NCBI GenBank assembly: GCA_023432855.1
Contig: JAEZEZ010000012.1
Span: forward strand, 1 to 64,000
Direction of reading: 5' to 3'
DNA: 64,000 nucleotides
DNA from: Pseudomonadota bacterium
GTDB lineage: Bacteria > Pseudomonadota > Alphaproteobacteria > Caulobacterales > Caulobacteraceae
Part shown: in pieces, positions 38,208-46,751 of the stretch
How the letters are laid out: every line of letters begins with the position of its first letter
How positions within the stretch are numbered: the first letter of the stretch is position 1
Notes under the pieces: generated by a model
The model's database searches: none
The model's input: the letters and a program-made list of their open reading frames with translations, nothing else
What the model was told of the DNA's origin: nothing
Position numbers and translations under genes: made by a program

Positions 38208-39323
38208 TCATTCCAGTACGGTCAGTCGGCCTGCGTCCACCCGGACGCCGAGGGCCCGGCCCTTCAGGCCTTCGAACAGCGCTTCGTCGGTCCCGGTCAG
38301 GAAGGCCTGGAGCCCGAGCGCGGCGATTTCGTCGAAGAGCGCGGCCCGCCGGGAGGCGTCCAGGTGAGCCGCGACCTCGTCCAGCAATAATATAGGATTC
38401 GGCTGGGAATTATCACGCGAAAGTCGCGCCGCCTGGGCCAGGACGAGGTTCAGGACAAGGGCCTTCTGCTCGCCCGTCGAACATTCGGCCGCCGGACGGT
38501 CGCGCAGGGCGTGAACGACCTCCAGATCGGCCCGGTGCGGGCCGGCCAGGGAGCGGCCGGCGGCCGCGTCGCGCCGCCGCGAAGCCTTCAGCGCCTCGGC
38601 GATGGCGGCGGCTTCCGGCGGACCTTCCCAGGCGCCGCCCAGCGCCAGCCGCGCCTGGGGGAAAGGCCGGTCCTCACGCGCCCCGATCTCCGCCTGCAGG
38701 GCGTCCAGCGTGCGGAGCCGCGCCTGCATGGCGCGGGCACCCGCCTCGGCAAGGCGTTTTTCCAGGGCGTTCAGCCAGTCGGGGTCTTCCGGACCCTCGG
38801 TGAGCAGGCGCAGGCGCTGGCGCAGGGCTTTCTCGTAATCGGACACCACGCCCGCGTGCGATGGCTCGTCGGCGAACACCAGCCGGTCGAAGAAGCGCAG
38901 GCGCTCGGCCCGCCCTTCCAGAAACAGCCGATCCTGGGCCGGCGTCAGCCAGACCGGTCGCAGGTGTTCGAGCAGGCGGCCGGGCGCCACGGTCTCCCGG
39001 TCGATGCGCACGGTGCGCCGGGCGGAAGAACGGCTCTCAAGGCCGGTGCCGATACGGACAGGCTCGTCCCCGGCGCCAAGGGCTGCGGTGACACTCCACG
39101 CCCGGCCCTCCGCTTCGCCGGGGAGGCGGCGGCCCACCTCGCCAACGACGGCGGCGCGCAGACCGCGTCCGGGGGTCAGGAAACTGATCGCCTCCAGCAG
39201 GTTGGTCTTGCCCGCCCCGTTGGGACCGAACAGGTAGACCGACGCGCCGCCGGTCGCGAGCTCGGCGCGTTCGTAGGACCGGAAGTCGGTCAGGGTCAGG
39301 CTTTGGAGGGTCGCCCGGTTCAT
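38208..39323 (-). CDS. recF: DNA replication and repair protein RecF
   Basis: The 371-residue protein has the RecF Walker A motif LFGPNGAGKTNLLEAI near residue 32, the LTPAQDRLFLEG segment, the ABC-type signature region with CSTGEQKALVLNLVLAQA and Walker B ILLLDEVAAHLD. RecF loads RecA at gaps with RecO and RecR. It is immediately upstream of gyrB. A small plus-strand gene separates it from dnaN, so it needs its own promoter or long-range readthrough. Confidence 0.96.
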   Translation of the reverse strand: MNRATLQSLTLTDFRSYERAELATGGASVYLFGPNGAGKTNLLEAISFLTPGRGLRAAVVGEVGRRLPGEAEGRAWSVTAALGAGDEPVRIGTGLESRSSARRTVRIDRETVAPGRLLEHLRPVWLTPAQDRLFLEGRAERLRFFDRLVFADEPSHAGVVSDYEKALRQRLRLLTEGPEDPDWLNALEKRLAEAGARAMQARLRTLDALQAEIGAREDRPFPQARLALGGAWEGPPEAAAIAEALKASRRRDAAAGRSLAGPHRADLEVVHALRDRPAAECSTGEQKALVLNLVLAQAARLSRDNSQPNPILLLDEVAAHLDASRRAALFDEIAALGLQAFLTGTDEALFEGLKGRALGVRVDAGRLTVLE

Positions 39324-39372
39324 CCTAAGCTCGGCTGGCGCCCGGGACGGGCGCGAACGAGGGGATCAGGCT

Positions 39373-39723
39373 ATGGACGTTCTGAAGGCGTTTGTCGCGG
39401 CCGCTCTGGCCGCAGCGGGGATCGCCGCGGCTCCGTTTCCGGCCGCGGCCCAGACGGGAGCCAAGCCGAGCTTCGACTGCGCCAAGGCCCGCACCTTCGT
39501 GGAGCGGACCATCTGCGCCGACGCGGGGCTTGCGGCCAAGGACGTGAAGCTCAACGAGCTCTACCGGACCCGGTTCAACGGCGCGAAGGGCTACGGCATG
39601 CCCGAGCAGGCCGAAGGACTGAAGCAGAGCCAGCGCGCGTGGCTGGCGCAGCGCAACCGCTGCACGACCGCCGAATGCGTCCACGCAAGCTACGACGAGC
39701 GCCTCCGCCAGCTCAGCTTCTGA
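39373..39723 (+). CDS. LprI-like (DUF1311) secreted protein
   Basis: A 116-residue protein with a Sec signal peptide (about 1-27, ending AAAQ) and a small mature domain with the paired-Cys pattern of LprI/DUF1311 proteins: FDCAKARTFVERTICADAGL, then QRNRCTTAECVHASYDERLRQL. Some family members inhibit lysozyme. It is the only plus-strand gene in the dnaA-gyrB block and lies between dnaN and recF, ending two bases before the dnaN stop. Confidence 0.85.
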   Translation: MDVLKAFVAAALAAAGIAAAPFPAAAQTGAKPSFDCAKARTFVERTICADAGLAAKDVKLNELYRTRFNGAKGYGMPEQAEGLKQSQRAWLAQRNRCTTAECVHASYDERLRQLSF

Positions 39724-39725
39724 CC

Positions 39726-40844
39726 TCAGACCCGCAGCGGCATCAGCACGTACTGGACGCCGCCGTCGGCAGGGTCGAGCACGAGCGTCGGTGAGGCGGG
39801 GTCGGCGAACCGGAACTCGGCCTGTTCGCCGGTGATCTGGCCGGCGACGTCGAGCAGGTACCGGGCGTTGAAGCCGATCTCGAAGCTCTCGTCGTCGTAG
39901 TCGACCTCGACCTCCTCGACGCCCTGGCCGGCTTCCATGTTGCGGACCGTCAGGGTGACCTTGCCGGGATCCACGGCCAGCTTCACCGAACGGGACTTCT
40001 CGGCCGAGATGGTCGACACGCGGTCGACCGCCTGGGCGAAGACGGTGTTGTCGACCGTCAGCAGGCGCTGGTTGTCCTTGGGGATGACCCGCACGTAGTC
40101 GGGGAAGGAGCCGTCGATGACTTTGGAGGTCAGGGCGGCGCGCCCGAACTCGAAGCGGATCTTGGCCGCGGAGACCTGGACTTCCACGGGACCCGTCCCG
40201 TCGTCGAGCAGGCGGCGGACCTGGTCGATGGTCTTGCGCGGGACGATGACGCCCGGGCCGCCCGCGGCGCCTTCGGGGGCCGGCATCTCGGCCAGCGCCA
40301 GGCGGTGCCCGTCGGTGGCCACGGCGCGCAGGCGCTGGTCGCCGCCGTCCATCACCGTGTGCAGGTAGAGGCCGTTCAGATAGTAGCGCGTCTCCTCGGT
40401 GGAGACCGCAAAGCGCGTCTTGTCGATGAGCCGGGCGAGATCCTCCTTCATCACCGTGTAGCGGGACGACAGGCCCTCGGAGGACATCACGGGGAAGTCG
40501 CCGGCCGGCAGCACCGGCAGGTGGAAGCGCGAACGGCCCGCGGACACCGTCAGGCGTGGATCGTCGCCGGAATAGCGGAGCTCGACGTCGGCGCCCTCGG
40601 GCAGCTTGCGGACGATTTCGTACAGGGTATGCGCCGGGGCCGTGATCTGGCCCTGGGCGTTCACCACCGCCTCGGCCTCGTCGACGATCTCCATGTCGAG
40701 ATCGGTGGCCGAGAACGAAACGCCGTCACGGTTGGCCGACAGCAGCACGTTGGACAGGATGGGAATGGTATTGCGGCGTTCGACGACGCTCTGAACGTGG
40801 CCAAGGGCCTTCAGCAGCGCCGCGCGCTCGATGGTCAATTGCAT
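39726..40844 (-). CDS. dnaN: DNA polymerase III beta subunit (sliding clamp)
   Basis: The 372-residue protein starts MQLTIERAALLKALGHVQSVVERRNTIPILSNVLL, the typical clamp N-terminus, contains three clamp repeats (about 1-120, 128-245, 246-372) and ends YVLMPLRV, the usual C-terminal motif. It encircles DNA and tethers polymerases and other factors. It follows dnaA after a terminator-like hairpin, so it is probably at least partly separately transcribed. Confidence 0.98.
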   Translation of the reverse strand: MQLTIERAALLKALGHVQSVVERRNTIPILSNVLLSANRDGVSFSATDLDMEIVDEAEAVVNAQGQITAPAHTLYEIVRKLPEGADVELRYSGDDPRLTVSAGRSRFHLPVLPAGDFPVMSSEGLSSRYTVMKEDLARLIDKTRFAVSTEETRYYLNGLYLHTVMDGGDQRLRAVATDGHRLALAEMPAPEGAAGGPGVIVPRKTIDQVRRLLDDGTGPVEVQVSAAKIRFEFGRAALTSKVIDGSFPDYVRVIPKDNQRLLTVDNTVFAQAVDRVSTISAEKSRSVKLAVDPGKVTLTVRNMEAGQGVEEVEVDYDDESFEIGFNARYLLDVAGQITGEQAEFRFADPASPTLVLDPADGGVQYVLMPLRV

Positions 40845-40911
40845 GTGTCGCGCCCAACGACCGGACCGAATCTGCCGGCCAGAGAGAGATTAAGGGCTTC
40901 GCACAGTATCC

Positions 40912-40954
40912 AAAAAGGGCGGCGGGGGAAGCCCTGCAAAGGCTTGCCCCCGCC
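40912..40954 (-). terminator. Rho-independent terminator of dnaA
   Basis: A GC-rich stem (40921-40933 with 40941-40954, one bulge) is flanked on the plus strand by AAAAA at 40912-40916, read as a U-run in minus-strand RNA. Confidence 0.75.
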
Positions 40955-40975
40955 GTGGATTGTGGATTGCGGCGA

Positions 40976-42403
40976 TCAGCCCCGCAGCTTGCGCGACAAC
41001 GCCTCGACGTCGCGGGCGATCTGCTCGTCCTGGCCCATCAGTTCCTCGATCTTCTTCACGCCGTGAAGGACCGTGGTGTGGTCGCGCCCGCCGAAGCGGC
41101 GGCCGATATCCGGGTAGGAGCGGGTCGTGTGCAGCTTGCACAGGTACATGGCCACCTGGCGGGGACGGGCGATCGAGCGCGTGCGGCGCTCCGACAGCAG
41201 GTCCTCCTTCTTGAGGCCGTAGTGGTCGGCGGTGGTCTTCTGGATCTCGTCGACCGTGATGCGGCGCTCTACGCCGCCGGTCAGGTTCGGACGCAGGAGG
41301 CTCTGGACCTCCTCCAGGGTGAGGCTGGACAGCCGCGCGCCGGCGACCGCCACGAGGGTGTTCAGCGCGCCTTCCAGCTCGCGGATCGACCCCGGCACCT
41401 TCTCGGCCAGAAACTGCATGACCTCGGGGCGGGCGGGCAGGTCGATGGGCTGGCGCTGGGCCAGCAGCTCGAGCTTGCGGCGCACGACCGAGAGGCGGAG
41501 CTGCTTGTCGCCCGGCTCGATCGGGCAGACGAGCCCGGCGCCCAAGTGTGAGCGCAGGCGGGCGTCGACCTCGGTCATGGCGCTGGGCGGCTTGTCGCCG
41601 GTGAGCACGACGCGGCGGCCGTCCTCCAGCAGGGCGGTGAGGGTGTGCAGCAGCTCTTCCTGGGTCGACTGCTTGCCGCCGATGAACTGGACGTCGTCGA
41701 TCAGCAGCAGGTCCGCGCCGCGCAGGTCTTCCTTGAAGGCCGAGGTGGAGCGGTCCATCACCGCGCGCACGAAGCCCGAAAGGAAGCGCTCGGCGGTCAG
41801 GTAGACGACCTTGGACTCCGGCCGCAGGCGCTGGGCCTCCCAGCCGATGGCGTTGAGCAGGTGGGTCTTCCCGTGCCCGTAGGGGCCGTGAAAGAAGACC
41901 GGGTTGAAGTGGCCGTCCGCCCAGCTCGCCACCTGACGGGCCATGGCGTAGGCAAACTCGTTGCCCTGGCCGGCGACGAAGCTGTCGAAGCTCAGCCGCT
42001 CCTGCAGGCCGGCCGCGCGGACCGGGCGCTGGCGCTCGCTCATGTCTGACACGGCGCCGTCATAAACCGTCGCTAGGCTGTCTTCGGGCGTCGGTTCCGG
42101 GGCGGCGCCCCCGTCGGCCTCGTGCTCCATGCGCGAACGCAGGCCGAGCGAGCGGCGGGCGGGGTCGTTCTCGATCCACAGCTCGTTCACGCGGCCGATG
42201 GCGTTGCGCTTGAACCAGTCGCGGGCGTAGGCGGTGGGGGTGACGAGATAGAGCGAACCGGTCGCTCCCGGACGCACGTCCGAGGGAGCCACGTAGGAGT
42301 TGAACGGGCCCTCGCCCAGTTCGCCCCGCAGCGCCGCCGCGACCTTGGTCCACACCGCCTCTGGCGGCGTTCCCGTCTCCAGTCTCGCCATGTTTTCCCC
42401 CAA
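40976..42403 (-). CDS. dnaA: Chromosomal replication initiator protein DnaA
   Basis: The 475-residue protein has an N-terminal interaction domain, a short variable linker (about 95-135), the AAA+ domain with Walker A FFHGPYGHGKTHLLNAIG and Walker B LLLIDDVQFIGGK, and the C-terminal DNA-binding domain with the signature YLCKLHTTRSYPDIGRRFGGRDHTTVLHGVKKI. It opens the origin and acts as a transcription factor. An in-frame ATG at 42391 (M5), preceded by a GGGGGA stretch, is an equally plausible start. It follows rpsT on the same strand, as in many alphaproteobacteria. Confidence 0.98.
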   Translation of the reverse strand: MGENMARLETGTPPEAVWTKVAAALRGELGEGPFNSYVAPSDVRPGATGSLYLVTPTAYARDWFKRNAIGRVNELWIENDPARRSLGLRSRMEHEADGGAAPEPTPEDSLATVYDGAVSDMSERQRPVRAAGLQERLSFDSFVAGQGNEFAYAMARQVASWADGHFNPVFFHGPYGHGKTHLLNAIGWEAQRLRPESKVVYLTAERFLSGFVRAVMDRSTSAFKEDLRGADLLLIDDVQFIGGKQSTQEELLHTLTALLEDGRRVVLTGDKPPSAMTEVDARLRSHLGAGLVCPIEPGDKQLRLSVVRRKLELLAQRQPIDLPARPEVMQFLAEKVPGSIRELEGALNTLVAVAGARLSSLTLEEVQSLLRPNLTGGVERRITVDEIQKTTADHYGLKKEDLLSERRTRSIARPRQVAMYLCKLHTTRSYPDIGRRFGGRDHTTVLHGVKKIEELMGQDEQIARDVEALSRKLRG

Positions 42404-42781
42404 CCCCCGGACAAGGTTTGATCGTTGACCAAAACGCGAGGTCTTGGCCTGTTTAGGTAGTCAATACAGTCTCTTGCAGCGCAGACGCGAAGGAGCCCCC
42501 CGCGCGCTTTTTCCGTCCCAGGACGGCCTGCGCTAGGGCTCCAAAATTAGCCGAGGCGGGCGCCCCGTAAAGGGGGATTATTGGCCCCCGAATGCGAATA
42601 AACGTGTTGACTCCGTTAACCGCCTCCCCTGCTTGGGGAAAAATGATGAAGGCAGTTTGACGCGCGGCGAATCGGTCGCAGGCGCCCTTACGAGACAAGG
42701 CGAAAAGGCCGGACGAACTTGCGTTCGCCCGGCCTTGAATCCGTGTGAAAATTTCGTGACAGCCCCGGCGGGGCCGGTCGA
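42404..42781. promoter_or_regulatory. dnaA upstream region with GANTC sites
   Basis: This 378-base gene-free interval between rpsT and dnaA holds the dnaA promoter region and the rpsT terminator. Three GANTC sites (targets of CcrM methylation) occur at 42609-42613, 42669-42673 and 42737-42741. In Caulobacter a GANTC site near the dnaA promoter links methylation state to dnaA transcription. A GTTAAC palindrome lies next to the first site. I find no 9-mer DnaA-box cluster, so it does not look like oriC. Confidence 0.55.
42703..42736 (-). terminator. Rho-independent terminator of rpsT
   Basis: A 14-bp stem with one G-U pair (42705-42718 with 42723-42736) and a TTGC loop starts 46 bases past the rpsT stop. 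The plus-strand AAAA at 42703-42706 gives U residues after the hairpin. Confidence 0.75.
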
Positions 42782-43051
42782 TCAGGCCGCCGACAGCTTC
42801 TTCAGCTGGGCGTGCAGGCGCGACACTTTTCGCGCGCCGGTGTTCTTGTGCACCACGCCCTTGGTGACCGCGCGCATCAGCTCGGACTGGGCGGTGATGA
42901 AGGCCGCGCCGGCGGCCTTGGCGTCGCCGGCGGCGATCGCTTCCTCGAACTTGCGCAGGTAGGTGCGCACGCGCGAACGGCGCGCCTTGTTCACCTCGGT
43001 GCGGCGCTCGATCTTGCGGATCGCCTTCTTGGCGCCGGGGTTATTGGCCAT
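42782..43051 (-). CDS. rpsT: 30S ribosomal protein S20
   Basis: The 89-residue basic protein starts MANNPGAKKAIRKIERRTEVNKARRSRVRTYLRKFE and ends VHKNTGARKVSRLHAQLKKL, both characteristic of bacterial S20, which binds 16S rRNA early in 30S assembly. It sits upstream of dnaA on the same strand, the usual alphaproteobacterial position, and has its own terminator. Confidence 0.98.
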   Translation of the reverse strand: MANNPGAKKAIRKIERRTEVNKARRSRVRTYLRKFEEAIAAGDAKAAGAAFITAQSELMRAVTKGVVHKNTGARKVSRLHAQLKKLSAA

Positions 43052-43306
43052 GTCGGTCCTCGAACGGAAACGCCGCAGGCCCCTGCCCGCGGCGTGGAGA
43101 AATCAGGAGGCGCGCCTATAGCGGAGAAGGGCTGAGCGGTCAACGAGAGTCCGCGAGAAACGGCGCGGGCGCGACGATCGCGCCGGCCGGTGAGACAGGG
43201 TTCGGCGTTGAAACCTGCCGGCCGCCGCCCTCTTGCCGGCGAGAGCTCGCTCCAGCAAGGCTGAGAATGGCGACCTCCAAGAGCGGCGCGACACGGAGGC
43301 CTTCGA

Positions 43307-43699
43307 ATGAGCGGAGAGCAGGCGAGCGTCACCGGGGTCTGGAACGGGCTGTTCACCTATCCCGACGGTGTCGATCCCGGCCATTTCGTCGCGACCCTGC
43401 TGGAGTTCGGCGGCAGCCTGAGTGGGACGACCCACGAACCGAACCTCTGGAACGCTGACATCACCTTGTTCGCGACGCTCAACGGTTCTCGCGTCGAGGA
43501 CTCCGTTCGCTTCGTGAAGACCTACGACGGGAGTGGCGGATGGAGCCACGCCGTAGACTACGAGGGCCGGCTCAGCGGCGACCGGAGCGAGATCGAGGGT
43601 GTCTGGACCATCCCGGGCCAGTGGTCCGGCCGGTTCCTGATGATCCGCGCCGGCCGCGCCGTCACCGCCGAACGGCGCGAGGCCTTCGCGAAGGCCTAG
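43307..43699 (+). CDS. Hypothetical protein, small beta-rich
   Basis: A 130-residue soluble protein with alternating hydrophobic and Gly residues suggesting a beta-barrel (VTGVWNGLFTYPD, FGGSLSGTTHEPN, YEGRLSGDRSEIEGVWTIPGQWSGRFLMIR). I do not recognise a named family. A GGAGG ribosome binding site precedes the ATG at 43307. Its stop overlaps the stop of the convergent enoyl-CoA hydratase gene by three bases (CTAG). Confidence 0.72.
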   Translation: MSGEQASVTGVWNGLFTYPDGVDPGHFVATLLEFGGSLSGTTHEPNLWNADITLFATLNGSRVEDSVRFVKTYDGSGGWSHAVDYEGRLSGDRSEIEGVWTIPGQWSGRFLMIRAGRAVTAERREAFAKA

Positions 43700-44475
43700 C
43701 GCCCCTTGAACTCGGGCTTCCGCTTCTCGACGAAGGCGGCCATGCCTTCCTTCTGGTCCTCGAAGGCGAACAGAGAGTGGAACAGGCGTCGTTCGAAACG
43801 GACGCCCTGGGTCAGGGTCGTCTCGTAAGCCGCGTCGACCAGCTCCTTGTTCATCATCACCGCCAGCGGCGACTGGGAGGCGATCTTGGCCGCGGTCTTC
43901 TTTGCTTCCTCGACCAGCTGGTCGTTGGCCACGACCCGGCTGACCAGACCCGCCCGCTCGGCTTCGGCGGCGTCCATCATTCGGCCGGTCAGGATCATGT
44001 CCATGGCCTTGGACTTGCCGACGTAGCGGGTCAGGCGCTGGGAGCCGCCGATCCCCGGCGCCACGCCGAGGTTGATCTCGGGCTGGCCGAACTTCGCGCT
44101 CTCGGCGGCGATGATGAAGTCGCACAGCATGGCCAGCTCGCAGCCGCCGCCCAGGGCGTAGCCGGACACCGCGGCGATGATCGGCTTGCGGAAGCGGGCG
44201 ATGCGGTCCGAGACGCCGGCGAAGAAGTTCTCGGTGAACATCTCGGCGTACGACTTCGACGACATCTCCTTGATGTCGGCGCCCGCGGCGAAGGCCTTTT
44301 CGGAGCCGGTCAGGATGATGCAGCGGATGTCGTCGTCGGTGTCGATGGCGTCCAGGAAGGCCGACAGCTCGGCCATCAGCTGGGAGTTCAGCGCATTCAG
44401 GGCGTCGGGGCGGTGCAGGCGCACCAGCGCGTAGCCGTTCTCGCGCTCGACGATCAGGGTCTGGTAGGCGGACAT
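43696..44475 (-). CDS. Enoyl-CoA hydratase
   Basis: The 259-residue crotonase-family protein has the oxyanion-hole segments FAAGADIKEM and SGYALGGGCELAMLCDF, the catalytic Glu pair region (GGGCELAM and FGQPEINLGVAPGIGGSQRL), and a C-terminal KRKPEFKGR tail as in mitochondrial short-chain enoyl-CoA hydratase and bacterial FadB1/PaaF-type enzymes. It hydrates trans-2-enoyl-CoA in beta-oxidation. Its place between the mutM side and rpsT-dnaA is a conserved alphaproteobacterial arrangement. Confidence 0.95.
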   Translation of the reverse strand: MSAYQTLIVERENGYALVRLHRPDALNALNSQLMAELSAFLDAIDTDDDIRCIILTGSEKAFAAGADIKEMSSKSYAEMFTENFFAGVSDRIARFRKPIIAAVSGYALGGGCELAMLCDFIIAAESAKFGQPEINLGVAPGIGGSQRLTRYVGKSKAMDMILTGRMMDAAEAERAGLVSRVVANDQLVEEAKKTAAKIASQSPLAVMMNKELVDAAYETTLTQGVRFERRLFHSLFAFEDQKEGMAAFVEKRKPEFKGR

Positions 44476-44518
44476 GGCGAGCTCCCGGTGCTGAACGCGC
44501 CTGCCTCTAGCAATCCCG

Positions 44519-45055
44519 TCAGGCTTCGGCCAGCGCCGCCAGCTTGACGACGGTGTTGTGGTTGCGGGCGGTCACCGCCGCGCCGAAGGCTTTCCCTCCG
44601 CGGGCCGTGGACAGCTTCGACGTGCCTACGCCGGCGTCGAACCAGATCCAGATCACATCGCCCGCCCGCTCCACCTGTTCTCCATCCTGGGCCAGCGCGC
44701 GCAGGCGCTCGACCGCGTCGGTCGCCGGGGCCGCCTTGGGAACGAACGCCAGCAGGCGGCTGGGCGCGACGCGCGCGGCCTCGGGAAACGGACAGGCCTC
44801 CAGCAGGGTCCGCCACTGTGCGGCGGTCCGGCACATGAATTCGGTGAAGAAGCCGAACCGCGCCTCGAAAGCCGCCTCGAGCGCGGCTTCCAGTTCAGCG
44901 CCGGCGAGCTTCCCGGGGTCGAGCACGAGGTTGCCGCTGGCCAGCAGGGTCTGCGCTCCCTCGAACCCGAGTTCGGCGGCCATCGCCCGCAGCTCGGCGG
45001 CCGACGCCTTGCGGCCGCCGACGTTCACCGCGCGAAGCAGACAGACGGACTTCAT
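44519..45055 (-). CDS. DUF1697 domain protein
   Basis: A 178-residue protein that begins VCLLRAVNVGGRKASAAELRAMAAELGF, the characteristic N-terminus of DUF1697, with TLLASGNLVL and a C-terminal RNHNTVVKLAAL segment. The family's role is unknown. It lies between mutM and the enoyl-CoA hydratase gene on the same strand, with gaps of about 40 bases on each side, so it interrupts an otherwise conserved neighbourhood. Confidence 0.88.
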   Translation of the reverse strand: MKSVCLLRAVNVGGRKASAAELRAMAAELGFEGAQTLLASGNLVLDPGKLAGAELEAALEAAFEARFGFFTEFMCRTAAQWRTLLEACPFPEAARVAPSRLLAFVPKAAPATDAVERLRALAQDGEQVERAGDVIWIWFDAGVGTSKLSTARGGKAFGAAVTARNHNTVVKLAALAEA

Positions 45056-45095
45056 GGGGCCGTCCTATCCGATCCCCGCGCGGCGGGGGAGGGCG

Positions 45096-45944
45096 TCAGG
45101 TCTGGCACCCGGGACACCAGAAGGTGCTGCGGCCCCCCTGGACGATGCGCCTGACCGTTCCGGTGCAATCGCCGGGGCAGGGCTGGCCCTCCCGGCCGTA
45201 GACGTCGAAGCGGTGCTGGAAATAGCCCTGACCGCCCTCGGCGTTGGCGAAGTCGCGCAGGGTGGACCCGCCTGCCCCTACGGCCTCGGCCAGCACCTCG
45301 CGGACGGCGCGCGCCAGCCGCTCCAGCCTCTGAGGGCCGATTTTTCCGGCCGCCGTCTTCGGCGAGATGCGGGCCCGGAAGAGGGCTTCGCAGGCGTAGA
45401 TGTTGCCGACGCCGGCGACCACACGCTGGTCGAGGAGGGTGGCCTTCACGTTCTGCTTCCTGCCGCGGAACGCCGCCTTCAGGGCCTCGGCGTTGAAGGC
45501 GTTGCCGAGCGGCTCAGGCCCGAGAGCGGCGAACCAGGGATGCGTGTCCAGCTCCGCCGTCGGGATCAGCGCCATGTAGCCGAAGCGGCGGGCGTCGGAG
45601 AAACCGATGCGCCTGCCGGCGTCGGTGACCAGCGAGAGGTGTTCATGCTTGCCGCCCACCGGGGCGGCCTCCTCGAACTCTGCGGTCAGTTCCCCGTCGA
45701 GGGTGAACCGCCCGGTCATGCCCAGATGGGTGACCCAGGTTTCGCCCGTGTCCAGGTGAAACCGCAGGTACTTGGCCCGCCGCTCCAGCGCCACCACCCG
45801 GGCTCCCTCCAGGCGCCCGGCGAAGCCCTCGGGGAAGGGAAAGCGCAGGTCCGGGCGGTTGACCTTCACCTGCGTCAGCCGCGCCCCGGCCAGCGCCGGC
45901 TCCAACCCGCGGCGGACCGTCTCGACCTCGGGCAGCTCGGGCAT
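45096..45944 (-). CDS. mutM: Formamidopyrimidine-DNA glycosylase (Fpg/MutM)
   Basis: The 282-residue protein starts MPELPEVETVRRGLEP (catalytic Pro2 and Glu3), has the RRAKYLRF Lys, the FSDARRFGYM segment, the helix-two-turn-helix (LLDQRVVAGVGNIYACEALF) and a C-terminal zinc finger. It removes oxidised purines such as 8-oxoguanine. The zinc finger's first pair reads CPGDC (C-x3-C) where the family usually has C-x2-C, with WCPGC as the second pair. It is nine bases downstream of rph on the same strand. Confidence 0.97.
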   Translation of the reverse strand: MPELPEVETVRRGLEPALAGARLTQVKVNRPDLRFPFPEGFAGRLEGARVVALERRAKYLRFHLDTGETWVTHLGMTGRFTLDGELTAEFEEAAPVGGKHEHLSLVTDAGRRIGFSDARRFGYMALIPTAELDTHPWFAALGPEPLGNAFNAEALKAAFRGRKQNVKATLLDQRVVAGVGNIYACEALFRARISPKTAAGKIGPQRLERLARAVREVLAEAVGAGGSTLRDFANAEGGQGYFQHRFDVYGREGQPCPGDCTGTVRRIVQGGRSTFWCPGCQT

Positions 45945-45953
45945 CGGGGCTCC

Positions 45954-46670
45954 TCAGCTGCTGGCGGCGTTGCGCTGCAGGGCGAACAGCTCCTGGCAGC
46001 CGTGCAGGGCGAGGCCGAACAGGATGTCGAATTCCGGCCGGGTGAACCCGCGCTTCTCGCCCGTCGCCTGGACTTCCACCACCCGGCCGTCGCCGGTCAG
46101 CACGAAGTTGGCGTCGACCTCGGCGTCGGAATCCTCCTCGTAATCGAGGTCGAGCACGGGCGTGTCCTGGTGGATGCCACAGGAGACCGCCGCCACCTGG
46201 TCGAGGATGGGGTCGGTGGCGATCACGCCTTCCGTCGTCAGGTAGCGGCAGCATTGCGCCAGGGCGACCCACGCCCCCGTGATGGCCGCGGTGCGGGTGC
46301 CACCGTCCGCCTGGATGACGTCGCAGTCGAGCATGATCTGCCGCTCGCCCAGCGCCTTGAGGTCGACGACGGCGCGCAGGCTGCGACCGATCAGGCGCTG
46401 GATTTCCTGGGTGCGGCCGGACTGCTTGCCGGCCGAGGCCTCGCGCCGGCCACGGGTGTGGGTGGCGCGCGGCAGCATGCCGTACTCGGCCGTCACCCAG
46501 CCCGAACCGCGCCCGCGCATCCACGGCGGCACGCTGGCCTCGTGGCTGGCGGTGACCAGCACCCGGGTGTGACCGAACGAGACGAGGCACGAGCCCTCGG
46601 CGTACCGGTTGACGCCAGTTTCCAGCGTGATGGGGCGCAGTTCGTCGGGCGCTCGGCCGGAAGGACGCAT
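45954..46670 (-). CDS. rph: Ribonuclease PH
   Basis: The 238-residue protein has the RNase PH pattern: MRPSGRAPDELRPITLETGVNRYAEGSCLVSFGHTRVL, WVTAEYGMLPRATHTRGRREA, GRSLRAVVDLKALGERQIMLDCDVIQADGGTRTAAITG. It trims tRNA 3' ends phosphorolytically. In many relatives rph is divergent from hrcA; here a 3.4-kb block of other genes lies between. It starts a unit continuing into mutM. Confidence 0.97.
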   Translation of the reverse strand: MRPSGRAPDELRPITLETGVNRYAEGSCLVSFGHTRVLVTASHEASVPPWMRGRGSGWVTAEYGMLPRATHTRGRREASAGKQSGRTQEIQRLIGRSLRAVVDLKALGERQIMLDCDVIQADGGTRTAAITGAWVALAQCCRYLTTEGVIATDPILDQVAAVSCGIHQDTPVLDLDYEEDSDAEVDANFVLTGDGRVVEVQATGEKRGFTRPEFDILFGLALHGCQELFALQRNAASS

Positions 46671-46751
46671 GGCGGGGTCTCCTGAGGTTGGCCGGAGGGG
46701 TTAGCCCGGCCCGCGCCCGGCGTCACCCCTTGCCGGCCCGGCGGAGCCCGT

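Noticed and set aside
42404..42781. Possible oriC upstream of dnaA
   Set aside because: No cluster of TTATCCACA-type DnaA boxes and no clear AT-rich unwinding element. Caulobacter-type origins usually lie near hemE rather than dnaA.
43103..44125. A 340-codon minus-strand frame overlapping the enoyl-CoA hydratase and hypothetical gene
   Set aside because: It lies in a different frame from the enoyl-CoA hydratase and has no ribosome binding site or domain.
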